Shown in pieces: positions 1 through 10,734 of a stretch of DNA of 41,653 bases. Positions within the stretch are counted from its first letter, which is position 1. Each line of letters opens with the position of its first letter. The notes below the pieces were generated by a model. That model made no database searches. It was not told the origin of the DNA and was given only the letters and a program-made list of their open reading frames with translations. Location of the stretch: contig CAXKVR010000570.1 of NCBI GenBank assembly GCA_964058845.1, positions 1-41,653 of the forward strand, in the 5' to 3' direction. The translations under genes and the position numbers were made by a program. The DNA comes from Carex sylvatica (Eukaryota; Streptophyta; Magnoliopsida; Poales; Cyperaceae).

Positions 1-311
1 AAGCTAAATATGTTGATTGGTTAATTCATCTAATGTAACTTTTGTAAAATAGTTTATCTTTTCACTTACTGATGTTTTCAAATTTAATAAACTTCTGTGA
101 CATATATTTATTCAACAATCATATTTTTTTTTCTTCTTGAAAACGTATATTTACAATTTTATGGAATTATAAATTAATATGAGTGCAGTCTTGTCATTTT
201 TCTAATTTTATAATCAATATGCTCTATTTATTGTACTATATGGTTGAATTATATTGACTTCACAATTTGATGGGGTCTTAATATAAAGTTTATTTAGTAA
301 CTTAATTCTAA

Positions 312-475
312 ATTATTTTAACATTATGTATTCATAAAAAGATAATATATATTACTAAATCATTATTTTAACATTATGTATTCATAAAAAGATAATATAT
401 ATTACTAAATCATTATTTTAACATTATGTATTCACAAAAAGATAATATATATTACTAAATCATTATTTTAACATG
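312..475. repeat. 50-bp tandem repeat, about 3.3 copies
   Basis: Three nearly identical 50-base units (312-361, 362-411, 412-461) are followed by a 14-base partial copy. The only difference I see among the full units is one t/c change in the third copy. Near identity suggests recent expansion. The array ends about 420 bases before the P450 start codon, so copy number could vary between individuals and change promoter spacing. Confidence 0.95.
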
Positions 476-829
476 CGAAATTTTATTCGAACATGTATGG
501 ATGTTCAATCTTATGACCAGATAAAAATAATACATAAAAGCTGCACATGTTATACAAAATTCATGACGAATTGAGATCCACAAAGGAACCCATAACAGTA
601 TAACAGACCCTTCACCCACCTGGGTCCACACACTCGTCAAAACGCACCAGTCCAGTACTTGCTAGTCATGCTAAATTACTAAAAATATTTAAGAAAAAAA
701 AAAAAAAAATCTTTCAGCTCATTTGGCATACAAGAATGCAAATTATTATAATAAAAAGAAAGTAAATGTTAAACAGAAAAAAAAAATCAGATCACCAAAT
801 CAAACGGCCTAAACTAACACATCATACCC

Positions 830-836
830 TATAATA
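830..836 (+). promoter_or_regulatory. possible TATA box of CYP86B1
   Basis: TATAATA lies 58 bases before the first ATG of the P450. If it is used, the 5' leader would be only about 30 bases. The flanks are AT-rich, so chance occurrence is quite possible. Confidence 0.3.
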
Positions 837-893
837 ACAGAACCTTGCCGAGTACTTCACACATTCACCTCAACATTTGCATTCTAAACCTTC

Positions 894-2746
894 ATGCAAG
901 AACACTTTTCTAACATGAACTTGACCACCTCTACCACCACCACCACCTCAGCCATGTTTACCTCTCGCTTTTCATTCCTCCGCCTCGCACCGGAGATACA
1001 AACAGTCGAAATCCTTCTCGCCACATTTATATTCATAGCAATCCACTCGATCCGTCAAAGCAAGAAGCAAGGTCTAGCGGTCTGGCCTTTAGTCGGCATG
1101 CTGCCATCTCTCTTGCTTGCACTTAGACACAACATGTATGAATGGATAACAAAAGTTTTGAATGAGCGTGGCGGCACGTTTACATTTAGAGGCCCGTGGT
1201 TTACGAATTTGCAGTGTGTTGTCACCGCCGATCCAAGAAACTTAGAGCATCTGTTGAAGACAAAGTTTTCGAGTTTTCCAAAGGGGCCGTATTTTAGGAA
1301 CACAGTGCAGGATTTGTTAGGCGACGGGATTTTCAGCGCGGATGATGAGACATGGAGAAAGCAACGCAAGGCGGCCAGCCTTGAGTTTCACTCTGCTGAG
1401 TTTCGATCTCTGACGGCTGGTTCCCTTGTTGAGCTTGTTCATTCTAGGTATATTCTTTCATGAATTTTTTTTTTTGTTATATGGAAGAAGATGGAGAGAG
1501 AAATTGATAGAACAGTTAATTGAAGTTTCAGGCACTAGTTCTTATTTTATGACATAGATCAATTAGAGCTGTTTAGTTTTCCAAAACATCATGGGTATCC
1601 GTTGATATTAATTACACATTTACACTCCTAGAGATATTAAATGGAAATAATTAGCATTTTTTTTACATAAAAAACTTTAATCCTTGCCAGATTAATGGAA
1701 TCCATATTTTGGTTATGTATAATTTATTCAAGAAAAAAAATTACTATATATATTCAAATTGTGTTTTACATCTAATTTCTACAAGGAAGGTAAATTTAAT
1801 AAGAGACATCTAGCTAATAATTTAATGCCAACTGAGATAAACCAAGCACAAAAGAACTAAGCCAACATATCAACTTTTCTATTTTTTTTCCCTGTTCAAA
1901 TATTACTAATAAGTTTCATTCAACATATGTTTTTTTCTATTACAAAACAGGTTGCTTCCAGTGCTCGAATCAGCCCGTCAGACCGACACAGCAGTCGACC
2001 TGCAAGACATCCTTCTTCGCTTAACCTTTGACAATGTGTGCATGCTAGCATTCGGCATCGACCCGGGGTGCCTAAGCCCCGGTCTTCCTGATATCCCCTT
2101 TGCACATGCCTTTGAGGAAGCAACCGAGGCAACGATCATACGATTTGTGACCCCAACCGCAATTTGGAAAGCTCTTCGATTTGCTGATCTCAGCAATGAA
2201 CGCCGCCTTCGCCGTTCACTTTGCCAGGTTGACGATTTTGCCTACAATGTTATCCAGACACGTAAGAAGGAGTTGCAGCTCGAGCAGGCCTGTGGAACCA
2301 ACACGAGGTAAATAACATACACTTAAACCGATAAGAAAATTAAATCAAAATTATAATAATTCACTTTTAACATATTTTTTGTACACTTAAGGTCGGACTT
2401 ACTTACGGTGTTCATGAGGCATCGTGACGAGAACGGAAAACCATACTCCGACAAATTCTTGAGGGACATATGTGTGAACTTCATATTGGCCGGGAGGGAC
2501 ACGTCATCGGTTGCATTGGCATGGTTCTTCTGGCTTCTGAACAAGAACCCGGAGGTGGAGGCAAAAATTGTCAATGAAACAAGAAGGATTGTGAAGGAGA
2601 GAGGCGAGGCCAAGAAGGAAGGTGAAGAACTAATTTTCCGTCCCGAAGAGGTGAAAAAAATGGAGTACCTTCAGGCAGCTTTGTCCGAGGCACTCCGGCT
2701 TTACCCGTCCGTGCCAGTTGATCATAAGGAGGTACAAAATTATGTC

Positions 2747-2795
<49 letters not shown>

Positions 2796-5115
2796 GCTAA
2801 TATGCTTTCGGAAGCATATGGCCCGAAGTGCTTATGGTCCAAATTTGAAATTTCAAAACTCAAAAAGTCGATCCGAACTGTTCATCTTGTTCTTCATATT
2901 AATATCCGCTTGGAGACCAAATTTTACATTTTTCTAAATTTTTTTACTATCTATTAAGTATTTTACAAAATTGTTGATTCAACAGTAGCTTAACAAAACA
3001 GTAAAATCAGCAGCCACCGTTGGATTAACAATTTTGTAAAATATTTAATAAATGTGCTCCAAGCAGATATATTAATGTAAAATTTTGTAAAAAATTCAAA
3101 AAAAATGTAAAATTTGGTCTCCAAGCAGATATTAATATGGAGAACAAGATGAACGGTTCGGATCGATTTTTTGAGTTTTGAAATTTTAAATTTAGACCGT
3201 AAATACTTCGGGCCATATGATTCCGAATGCACATTAGCCACTCTCTCTCTCTCTATATATATATATATTTTCATAATTTAGTTTTATAAGGTGCTGGTTG
3301 CTATAAAAGAAATATTGATATGTTGGTTGATTTGGGGGCAATTTTCAGAGTCACAATTGCAAATTGCATGTTTTTTTCCCTGTATTGTCTCCAACTCTAC
3401 TCTTATTCTTCTAAACAAGTACATAGATTTTCAAAGGTGAATATGAACAGTACAACAACATGCTATACATATTGTAATAAAATGTAAATGTTTTAGTACC
3501 TTGCCTAAACTAATTGCCTCCTGGATATAGTACAAAATGAGGGTTTCATGACTGTGCTTTATTTTCTAAGAAATATTTTTCTGCTGGTAATTAGAACTAA
3601 ACTGTCATAGATTATTTTAATGCACAATATAATTAATGTACAGAATTTTGAAGCACAAGTATATAAAATAAATATTGATATGTTGGTTGAGTTGGGGGCA
3701 ATTTTCAGTCACAATTGCAAATTGCATGTTTTTTTCCCTATATTGTCTCCAACTCCACTCTTATTCTTCTAAACAAGTACATAAATTTTCAAAGGTGAAT
3801 ATGAGCAGTACAACAACACGCTATACATATTGTAATAAAATGTAAATATTTTAGTACCTTACCTAAACTAATTGCCTCCTGGATATAGTACAAAATGAGG
3901 CTTTCATGACTCTGCTTTATTTTCCAAGAAGTATTTTTCAGTTGGTAATTGGAACTAAATTGTCATAGATTATTTTATGCACAATATAATTAATGTACAG
4001 AATTTTGAAAAACAAGTATATAAAATTAAATGTTCTCTCGACAAAGAATTGAATGCCATGTTTTTTGGTTTTCTTTTGGTAAAACAGAAAACTATGTTCT
4101 GAAAAACAGAACTCAGCTGGAAAGTTGATTATAAAATCATACCCCGGATAAGGGGGTTTAGTTTTTCTAGAGTATTTTGAATTCTTAATTAATGTTTGGT
4201 AAGAATTGGCTACCTTCTAACTTAACCCCTTAATTAATTATAAAATTAGTAGTTATATTTCTGAAAGATTGTTGAAATTTGAACGCAAGCTTCTCTATTG
4301 GTGACCTAATCACCTACCAACACACTCCATTGTACGGCTTCACACCCATCTTTTTCTCAAGAAAGAAAAATTATGCTCTATAATTTCTATATATCAATAT
4401 ATGCATAAAGGTTGGATTTAGACTAGAAGGGGCTTTGGACAGATGCAAGGTATTTGAAGTGAACAAGCAGATCACACATTACCTTTAGCAAAAAAAATAA
4501 TAATAAAAAAAACAGACTTGATCAATGAACTGACATGGTAATACATTGGATATGACTGCCAACTGATAACATGTTTATATTTCATCATGAATTCATGATT
4601 CATAGTGAAACGTTATCTGCAAAATAATCAGAGTAATAACTAATAAGTCTTTTACTAATTCATGCCCTAAGTACTTACAAAAAAGTAGCTTATATAATTC
4701 AGAACAATAGTTCTTAATTGAAGTTGTTTTATTTATCTTGTAATAGGTTGTGGAGGATGAAGTTTTCCCTGATGGAACAGTACTAAAGAAGGGCACAAAG
4801 ATAATTTACGCAATGTACTCCATGGGAAGAATGGAGAGCATTTGGGGAGAAGATTGCCGCGAGTACAAGCCTGAGAGGTGGCTCAGAGATGGCCGGTTCA
4901 TGAGCGAATCGGCATATAAATTTACAGCTTTCAATGGTGGCCCGAGACTATGCTTGGGCAAAGACTTCGCATATTACCAGATGAAATTCGCTGCATCATC
5001 CATCCTTTACCGGTATCACGTGAAAGTGGTCGAAAATCACCCGATCGCGCCTAAGCTTGCATTGACCATGTACATGAAGTATGGTCTTAAAGTAACTCTT
5101 GCTAAGAGAGATTAA
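894..5115 (+). CDS. CYP86B1: cytochrome P450 CYP86B1-type, very-long-chain fatty-acid omega-hydroxylase
   Basis: Four exons: 894-1447, 1951-2307, 2392-2731 and 4747-5115. They join in frame with GT-AG borders to 539 residues, normal for the family. An N-terminal hydrophobic anchor (about 36-51) is followed by a WPLVGMLPSL proline-rich hinge (64-73), the C-helix Trp154-Arg155, I-helix AGRDT (337-341), ExxR at 403-406, PERW (459-462) and the haem loop FNGGPRLCLG with ligand Cys486. Residues throughout match what I recall of Arabidopsis CYP86B1, which omega-hydroxylates C22-C24 acyl chains for suberin at the endoplasmic reticulum. Met8 (codon at 915) is an alternative start. Intron 3 (2015 bases) holds a foldback element and a tandem duplication; introns 1 and 2 are 503 and 84 bases. 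No motif is missing, so the gene looks functional. The substrate is inferred from family membership. Confidence 0.93.
2753..3271. mobile_element. foldback MITE inside CYP86B1 intron 3 (loop family 1)
   Basis: Long imperfect inverted repeat. The left arm runs from the TA/GA tract through GGCTAATATGC; the right arm mirrors it, ending in GCACATTAGCC then a CT/AT tract. Both arms carry GGAGACCAAATTTTACATTT (or its complement) and a GAACNGTTCATCTTGTTC-like block. The loop contains AACAGTAGCTTAACAAAACA and CCACCGTTGGAT, also present at 8519-9017 and 32072-32474. No coding capacity is seen, so it is non-autonomous. Confidence 0.85.
3302..4021. repeat. 360-bp tandem duplication in CYP86B1 intron 3
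   Basis: The block from 3302 is repeated from 3662 with a constant offset of 360 bases, with scattered substitutions and small indels (for example a 2-base difference after TTTTCAG). Shared landmarks are GATATGTTGGTTGA, AATTGCCTCCTGGATATAG and GTACAGAATTTTGAA. It has no open frame and starts just after the foldback element. Confidence 0.93.
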
Positions 5116-5505
5116 GCTAAAGATAAAAAAAAATAAGAAAAAAATGGTGATGTGAGATTGAGGTGTGAGCTATTTTCTTTATTCATATGTAATATATATT
5201 GTAACTGGGTGTTTCTTGAATTTGCATAGTTCTATGTAGAAAATGTAGCTACTTTATAGTTGTATGGAGTTGTCGTGTTAAAATTAAGAGATTCTTTTTC
5301 AAATCAAATAAGGTCTCTCAACATGTTAATGGTGCCAACCTAATTGTTGGATTGATACTTGCTATGTTCGGAAAGAAATCCTTTAATGAACTGCACGATT
5401 CATAAAATAGTTCAAACATTAAGCAAATAGATGGACATTGCCAAGATTCATACAATAAATACTCAGATGTGCAGTGAATACATAGACATGACCAAGCTTC
5501 TATAA
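5116..5505. other. intergenic gap between convergent genes
   Basis: This 390-base gap holds the 3' ends of the P450 (+) and the HD phosphohydrolase (-). AT-rich, with no gene seen. The transcripts probably terminate here and may overlap. Confidence 0.6.
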
Positions 5506-7811
5506 TCAGGCTTTTCCTTCCCATTCTTCATAGAACTCTTTTAAGAACTCTTGCATGAACTTGTGCCTTTTCTCAGCCCTCCTTTTACCAGCCTAAGTTT
5601 TACAAGTAAAGCACAAGACCCATAAAACACAAGGAATGATCAACTATATGTCAAAGTTTGAAACTTAAAAAGTTACCTCAGTTTTCATCAAATCCTTCAG
5701 CCTGAAGAGCTTCTCATGGAAATGGTTTACCGTGGTTTGCTTCTCATCTTTGTTCATGTACTTCTCTTTTGATAAATTTTGTCGGGGAGGGATGTTGGGG
5801 TCATGTAGAATTCGGTTTACACTGCCTCCATATGTAAAGCACCTCGCAATTCCTTTCCAAAGAAAGAAATTAAATATCATTGGTGGAGGCTACCACAGGC
5901 GGGTCCTCTCAGGTTTAGATGGGTCATATTGGGCCTACTCATTTTCGGTGGGCCAATAGATCTCGGGTCTGGATGGGTCACATTGGGCCAATAAATCATT
6001 TTCGTTGACCTTTTTTGAATAGAGGAAGAAGCACAAGTATGTGATATTGAAAACCGATTCTTTTGCCACCAAACAACTGATTTCAAAGTTTTGTCAAAAT
6101 AAAAAATTCATACAAACGCACTCTTTATCAAATTTGGTGCAATTTGAGAATCATTTGGCACCCGACCAAATGCCGATAACACTACAGTTTTTTTCAAATC
6201 GCTTAATTTATGACCAAGCTGTTTTACAATTGCACCAAAATTTAATACACAGCCTGTCTAAATTGTAGAAATTACATCTACAATTTTAATTTTCTATTTT
6301 GATAACCATTGACCTGACTGCCATGGCTGTCAAATTATCCTAAGAAGAAAGTTTAAAAAAAAAATTACCAATAGCACCAATTGCATCAAGACGATCAGCA
6401 TCCTGCACAACTCCAAATTCAGCAGGGAATTTGATAGGTGCTGTTTGTAAAACTTCATTTTTGAATCCTATATAGATGCATAAAAATGGCGCAAGAATAA
6501 TTTCTCTAAACTAAATAAAAAGCAAAGAGTTCATATTTCTGAACCAAATGCACATGCCCCAAATTCACTGATAGAAATAATATACAAATTTCTCTGTTGA
6601 GGATGCTTGATGCATACCAGTACTGTGCCCAACAAGAAAGTTACAGAATCTAAGTTGTTTTGGAAAATTACCATAAAATAGTGAGAATCTAAGTTATAAA
6701 TCAATATTTACTTAAGAAATGCTTACCCATTCCTTTAATAATTGAAAGTATCTTGTCTCGTTTACTCTCCTGTAACCCCTCTTCATCGAGGAAGCGCTCT
6801 ACAACGCTTGTATCCTCAACAGAGTTTCTAATTTCACACAAAAGTACCGTATTTATTGTTTCAATTTAGTAAGGAAAATAAACTGATAAACAATTTGCAA
6901 ACTCTCTATGCAAGATTAATGAGCTATGACCAAAGGCACTCACTTCATGTACTTGTAATCACCTATAAGAAAAGACAGAATTAGTATAACTCGCTGACAG
7001 TAAGAAATAATATTATTCTTAAATTCAGACTGCAATATTGAAAATTACCGATGTCATGGAAAAGTGCTGCCAGTTCCACCTAAAGAGAAAGGTGCATAAA
7101 ATATTTTTTTTAATCAGAGAACAATGATAAAATGACCACATTTCAAGAAAATTAATACTCCAATTGGGAAAAAAAATTGTTCATTTTCATACAGGCATTT
7201 AATGACTCTGAATAATTTCAGCTAATTCCACTCAAAGAACACTTTCCATAGAATAAAGCATAAATAATCACATCTCATTAATTATTCATTAGGGCTCTCA
7301 ATTGGAAGAGACATAAATAGAGAAATGAACATTTTTCTTACGCGTACTACATATTTTTATTGTTTCATAAGGGTTTGGGTCTGAGTTTTTAATAAAAAAG
7401 ACAATAAATTGGATAAATATGAGAATTTTTTAAATCTAGAGGAGTAAATATTATATTATGAATTAGAGGGAGGGATACGTAATTTCGAGATTTTTGAGGG
7501 GTATACATGAAATTTCCCCTATTTCTAAATTTCTAATGGTTGTCTAAAATAAATTATGATAGATCATGGTATTGATGTACACCTTCAAATATGTATATAA
7601 ATTCCAAAAGAGAAGAGTTTACAATCTCTAGGCTGTCGCTATCTGAGGTTGGATCGCAACCTAAACCTTCTTCAGAGGCGAGGGAGAGCGCAAGGTCGCG
7701 CACGCGGAAAGCATGTGCGGCGTCGTGAGAAGCGTCGCGCCCCGCCATGGCCGTCTCCACCAGCTTCTCTGCGCTTCTCACCACCTTGCTTTTCCCCTTC
7801 TCCATCTCCAT
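5506..7811 (-). CDS. HD-domain metal-dependent phosphohydrolase
   Basis: Seven exons, transcribed right to left: 7811-7623, 7079-7049, 6962-6944, 6827-6727, 6467-6369, 5852-5677, 5592-5506. All introns are GT-AG and the phases close to one frame of 233 residues ending in TGA. HD-domain signatures are His33 in SHDAAHAFRV, His71-Asp72 in LAALFHDIGD, and the acidic QDADRLDAIGAIG segment (135-147), the expected metal ligands. It resembles the small bacterial YpgQ/YedJ group and its plant homologues; such enzymes hydrolyse phosphate esters or nucleotides, but the plant substrate is unknown. The start is uncertain: Met codons at 7880, 7811 and 7805 share the frame, and I chose 7811 because it gives the usual family length. 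Exons 2 and 3 are only 31 and 19 bases. No transit peptide is obvious. Confidence 0.88.
5905..6002. repeat. short imperfect direct repeat in an HD-gene intron
   Basis: Two blocks about 48 bases apart share GATGGGTCA, ATTGGGCC and a following CATTTTCG-type sequence (around 5917-5948 and 5969-6004). They lie in intron 6 of the HD phosphohydrolase and have no evident coding role. Confidence 0.5.
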
Positions 7812-8062
7812 TTCACTTGCTCTTTCCAATTCCTTTGTTTTCTCTCTTAGCGAGTGTTGACTAGTCAGTTGCAAATGCACAATTGAGTCTTGTTATGAGA
7901 TTTCCCAGAAAACTGTCAATTTGGGCTTTGCCAAGCATGAATTTAAGGCCGATATTTTGGGCCTTAAGTTACTGTTCCTGGACTGGCTAAGGAATAACCG
8001 TACTATATTATGATTTATGAGTAGAACTAGGGTGAATTTTCAGAAAAAAAAAAAAAGGAAAA

Positions 8063-8489
8063 AAGAGTAGAACTAGGGTGTTCTTAAGTTCATCAAGTTT
8101 CTTGATGAACTCAAATAAAAAACTCGTCAAATTGGCTTTAAATGACGAATCCGAACCGTTGAATCTATGTACTTTATGAGTGATGCATGTTCATTCAAAA
8201 TTTTAAAAGTTTCGAGTTTATTTGCTACAAGGTCAAGCGGTCAAAGAAATGAACTTTTTATAAGTTAATTTATAAGTTATTTTATATATTCAATTTTTAT
8301 CATTCCTTTGACTGCTTGACCTTGTAGCAAATAAATTCGAAACTTTCAAAATTTTGCATGTGCATGCATCACTCATGAAGTACATGGATTTCAACGGTTT
8401 GAATTTGATGTTTGAAGTCGATTAGATATACTTTTGGAGTTGTGCTCACCAAACCCTCTTGGTAAGCACATCACACCTTAGCTTTACTC
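8063..8489. mobile_element. foldback MITE, family 4 copy a
   Basis: The left end GAGTAGAACTAGGGTGT mirrors a right end whose complement reads GAGTAAAGCTAAGGTGTG. Arms carry TGACTGCTTGACCTTGTAGC-type sequence and GAACCGTTGAA; the short centre is AT-rich. A copy with the same structure lies at 9859-10277. The outer 16 bases of the left end also occur once more just upstream at about 8021-8036. Confidence 0.8.
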
Positions 8490-8518
8490 ATATAATCCTA
8501 TATATATATAGAGAGAGA

Positions 8519-9017
8519 GGTTGGCTACTATGCTTATATAAGCATATCTCCACATATGCTTATATAAGCATATCTCCACATATGCTTATAACTCATTTTT
8601 GTGTTTCCAATGTCCAAATGGTCGATCTGAACCGTTAGATGTGATCTCTATATTGAAATGTGCTTGGAGACCAAATTTTACATTTTTATGAATTTTTTTA
8701 CTATTTATTAAGTCACTTTGAAAATCGCTGATCCAACAGTGGCTTAACAAAACAGTAAAATCAGAAGCCACCGTTGGATCAGCGATTTTCAAAGTAGCTT
8801 AATAAATAGTAAAAAAATTCATAAAAATGTAAAATTTGGTCTCCAAGCACATTTCAATATAGAGATCACATTTAACGGTTCAGATCGACCATTTAGATAT
8901 TGAAAACACAAAAATGAGTTATAAGCATATGTGGGGATATGCTTATATAAGCATATGTGGGGATATGCTTATATAAGCATATGTGGGGATATGCTTATAT
9001 AAGCATAGTAGCCAACT
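8519..9017. mobile_element. foldback MITE, family 1 copy with palindrome arrays in both arms
   Basis: Termini are GGTTGGCTACTATGCTTATA at left and its near-complement at right. Both arms then carry tandem units of about 26 bases built on ATATGCTTATATAAGCATAT: two and a partial at left, three and a partial at right. The inner arm has CGATCTGAACCGTTAGATG and GGAGACCAAATTTTACATTT, and the loop has AACAGTGGCTTAACAAAACA. TA tracts flank both sides. Non-coding. Confidence 0.88.
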
Positions 9018-9037
9018 TATATATATATATATATATA

Positions 9038-9390
9038 GGAACCTACTAGCATGCTATGCGTAGCATAGAGGACCTCCATGCAATGGCTCAATATTCGACT
9101 TTTCAAAATCCTAACGGTCGATCCGAACCGTTCATCTTGTTCTTCATATTAATATGTGTTTGGAGACCAAATTTTATATTTTTTAGAATTTTTTTACTAT
9201 TTTTTTATATTTATTGAAAATCGCTGTTTTTTGGAAATTGCTCAAACAGCGATTTTTAATAAATCTAAAAAAATAGTAAAAAAATTCCAAAAAATATAAA
9301 ATTTAGTCTCCAAACACATATTAATATGTAAAATATTGAGATTTTTTTACAAGAATATGCTAGCATGTTATGCGTCTCCAAACACATATT
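9038..9390. mobile_element. foldback MITE, family 3, rearranged copy
   Basis: The left end GGAACCTACTAGCATGC and most of both arms are present. The right end is replaced: after the inner arm there is a second left-type end (GAATATGCTAGCATGTTATG, about 9353) and displaced arm fragments (TCTCCAAACACATATTA). A CA tract follows, then the intact copy at 9434. This looks like a nested or recombined insertion. Confidence 0.7.
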
Positions 9391-9433
9391 ATAAAATTTA
9401 GTCTCCAAACACACACACACACACACATATATA

Positions 9434-9839
9434 GGAATATGCTAACATGCTATGCGTTGCATAGAGGGCCTCTGTGCAACGACTCCATATTCGACTTTCC
9501 AAAATTCTAACGGTCAATCTGAGCCGTTCATCTTGTTCTCCATATTAATATGTGTTTGGAGACCAAATTTTATATTTTTTGAAATTTTTTTACTATTTTT
9601 TTAGATTTATTGAAAATCGTTGTTTTCAGCAAATTTGGACTATAAAAAAACAACGATTTTCAATGAATCTAAAAAAATAGTAAAAAAATTCCAAAAAATG
9701 TAAAATTTGGTCTCCAAACACATATTAATATGGAGAACAAGATGAATGGTTCGGATCGACCGTTAGGATTTTAAAAAGTCGAATATTGAGCCGTTGCACG
9801 GAGGCCCTCTATGTTACGCATAGTATGCTAGCATGTTCC
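9434..9839. mobile_element. foldback MITE, family 3, intact copy with TA target duplication
   Basis: Terminal inverted repeats GGAATATGCTAACATGC (left) and GGAACATGCTAGCATAC (complement of right) extend over both arms to a short centre. TA dinucleotides abut both ends (9432-9433 and 9840-9841). Arms contain CGACTTTCCAAAATTCTAAC and GGAGACCAAATTTTATATTT. There is no coding capacity. A TA duplication would fit Tc1/mariner-type mobilisation, but the surrounding TA microsatellites weaken that inference. Confidence 0.85.
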
Positions 9840-9858
9840 TATATATATATATAGAGAG

Positions 9859-10274
9859 AGAGCAAAGCTAGGGTGTGATGTGCTCACCAAAAAAGTTTGG
9901 TGAGCACAACTCCAAAGTATATCGGATCGGCTTCAAACGACGAATCCAAACCGTTGAAATCCATGTACTTCATGAGTGATGCATGTTCATGCAAAATTTT
10001 AAATGTTTCGAATTCATTTGCTACAAGGTCAAGCGGTCAAAGAAATAATGAAAAATGAATATATAAAATAACTTATAAATAAAATGTTCATTTCTTTGAC
10101 CGCTTGATCTTGTAGCAAATGAATTTAAAACTTTCAAAATTTTGCATGGACATGTATCACTCATGAAGTATGTGGATTTCAACGGTTTGGATTCGTCGTT
10201 TGAAGTTGATTCGGTATACTTTTGAAATTGTGCTCACCAAAACTTCTTGGTAAGCACATCACACCCTAGCTTTG

Positions 10275-10277
<3 letters not shown>
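9859..10277. mobile_element. foldback MITE, family 4 copy b
   Basis: Ends are GAGCAAAGCTAGGGTGTGAT at left and its complement at right (CACACCCTAGCTTTGCTC), followed by GTGCTCACCAA and then arms with GAATCCAAACCGTTGAAATC. The left flank is a TA then GA tract and the right flank a CT then AT tract, so the microsatellite forms the outermost mirrored part. Confidence 0.85.

Positions 10278-10333
<56 letters not shown>
10275..10333. repeat. (CT)n(AT)n compound microsatellite
   Basis: A CT run (about 10275-10294) passes directly into an AT run to 10333 at the outer edge of the family 4 element. Likely hypervariable in length. Confidence 0.95.
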
Positions 10334-10338
<5 letters not shown>

Positions 10339-10734
10339 CTACAGTAGTGGTGAATATGGCAGGTGGTCCCATTTGTCAGCGACAACTCAGCTCATCCATT
10401 TCTATGTATTATTCTTTCGTTTTGGTTGATTTCTAAAATTTATTATTCCATTCATAAAAATCGTATGTTTGAATATAAGGTTTCTTTCCTTTTGTTCAGA
10501 AAAACAACCCCAATGGTTTTTTTATAATTTTACAAAGCTCTGTTTGTATATATTTTTTACCACAAGGCCTGAAGAATATCATTGTGCAGGTCAAGGGGGT
10601 TTTTTTTTTTTAAATAACACACTTATTTGTGCTCTTAATTCCAGGGCTTGAAAAACATTTTTTTTTGGTATTACAGATAGTTAATTCTTGTTTATGTAAT
10701 TATATTTTTGAAAAGTAGTGGTAGTACCACCGAT
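10334..10734. other. AT-rich spacer
   Basis: Only low-complexity AT-rich sequence and short chance frames are seen between the microsatellite and the 3' end of the LINE remnant. Confidence 0.5.

Larger units (their letters stand above)
1..893. other. AT-rich region upstream of CYP86B1
   Basis: No gene is visible. The stretch is strongly AT-rich and holds a 50-bp tandem repeat (312-475) and several A runs. The last 200 bases before the P450 start codon are the likely proximal promoter. The short reading frame on the minus strand at 455-640 has no recognisable similarity and looks like chance. Confidence 0.6.
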
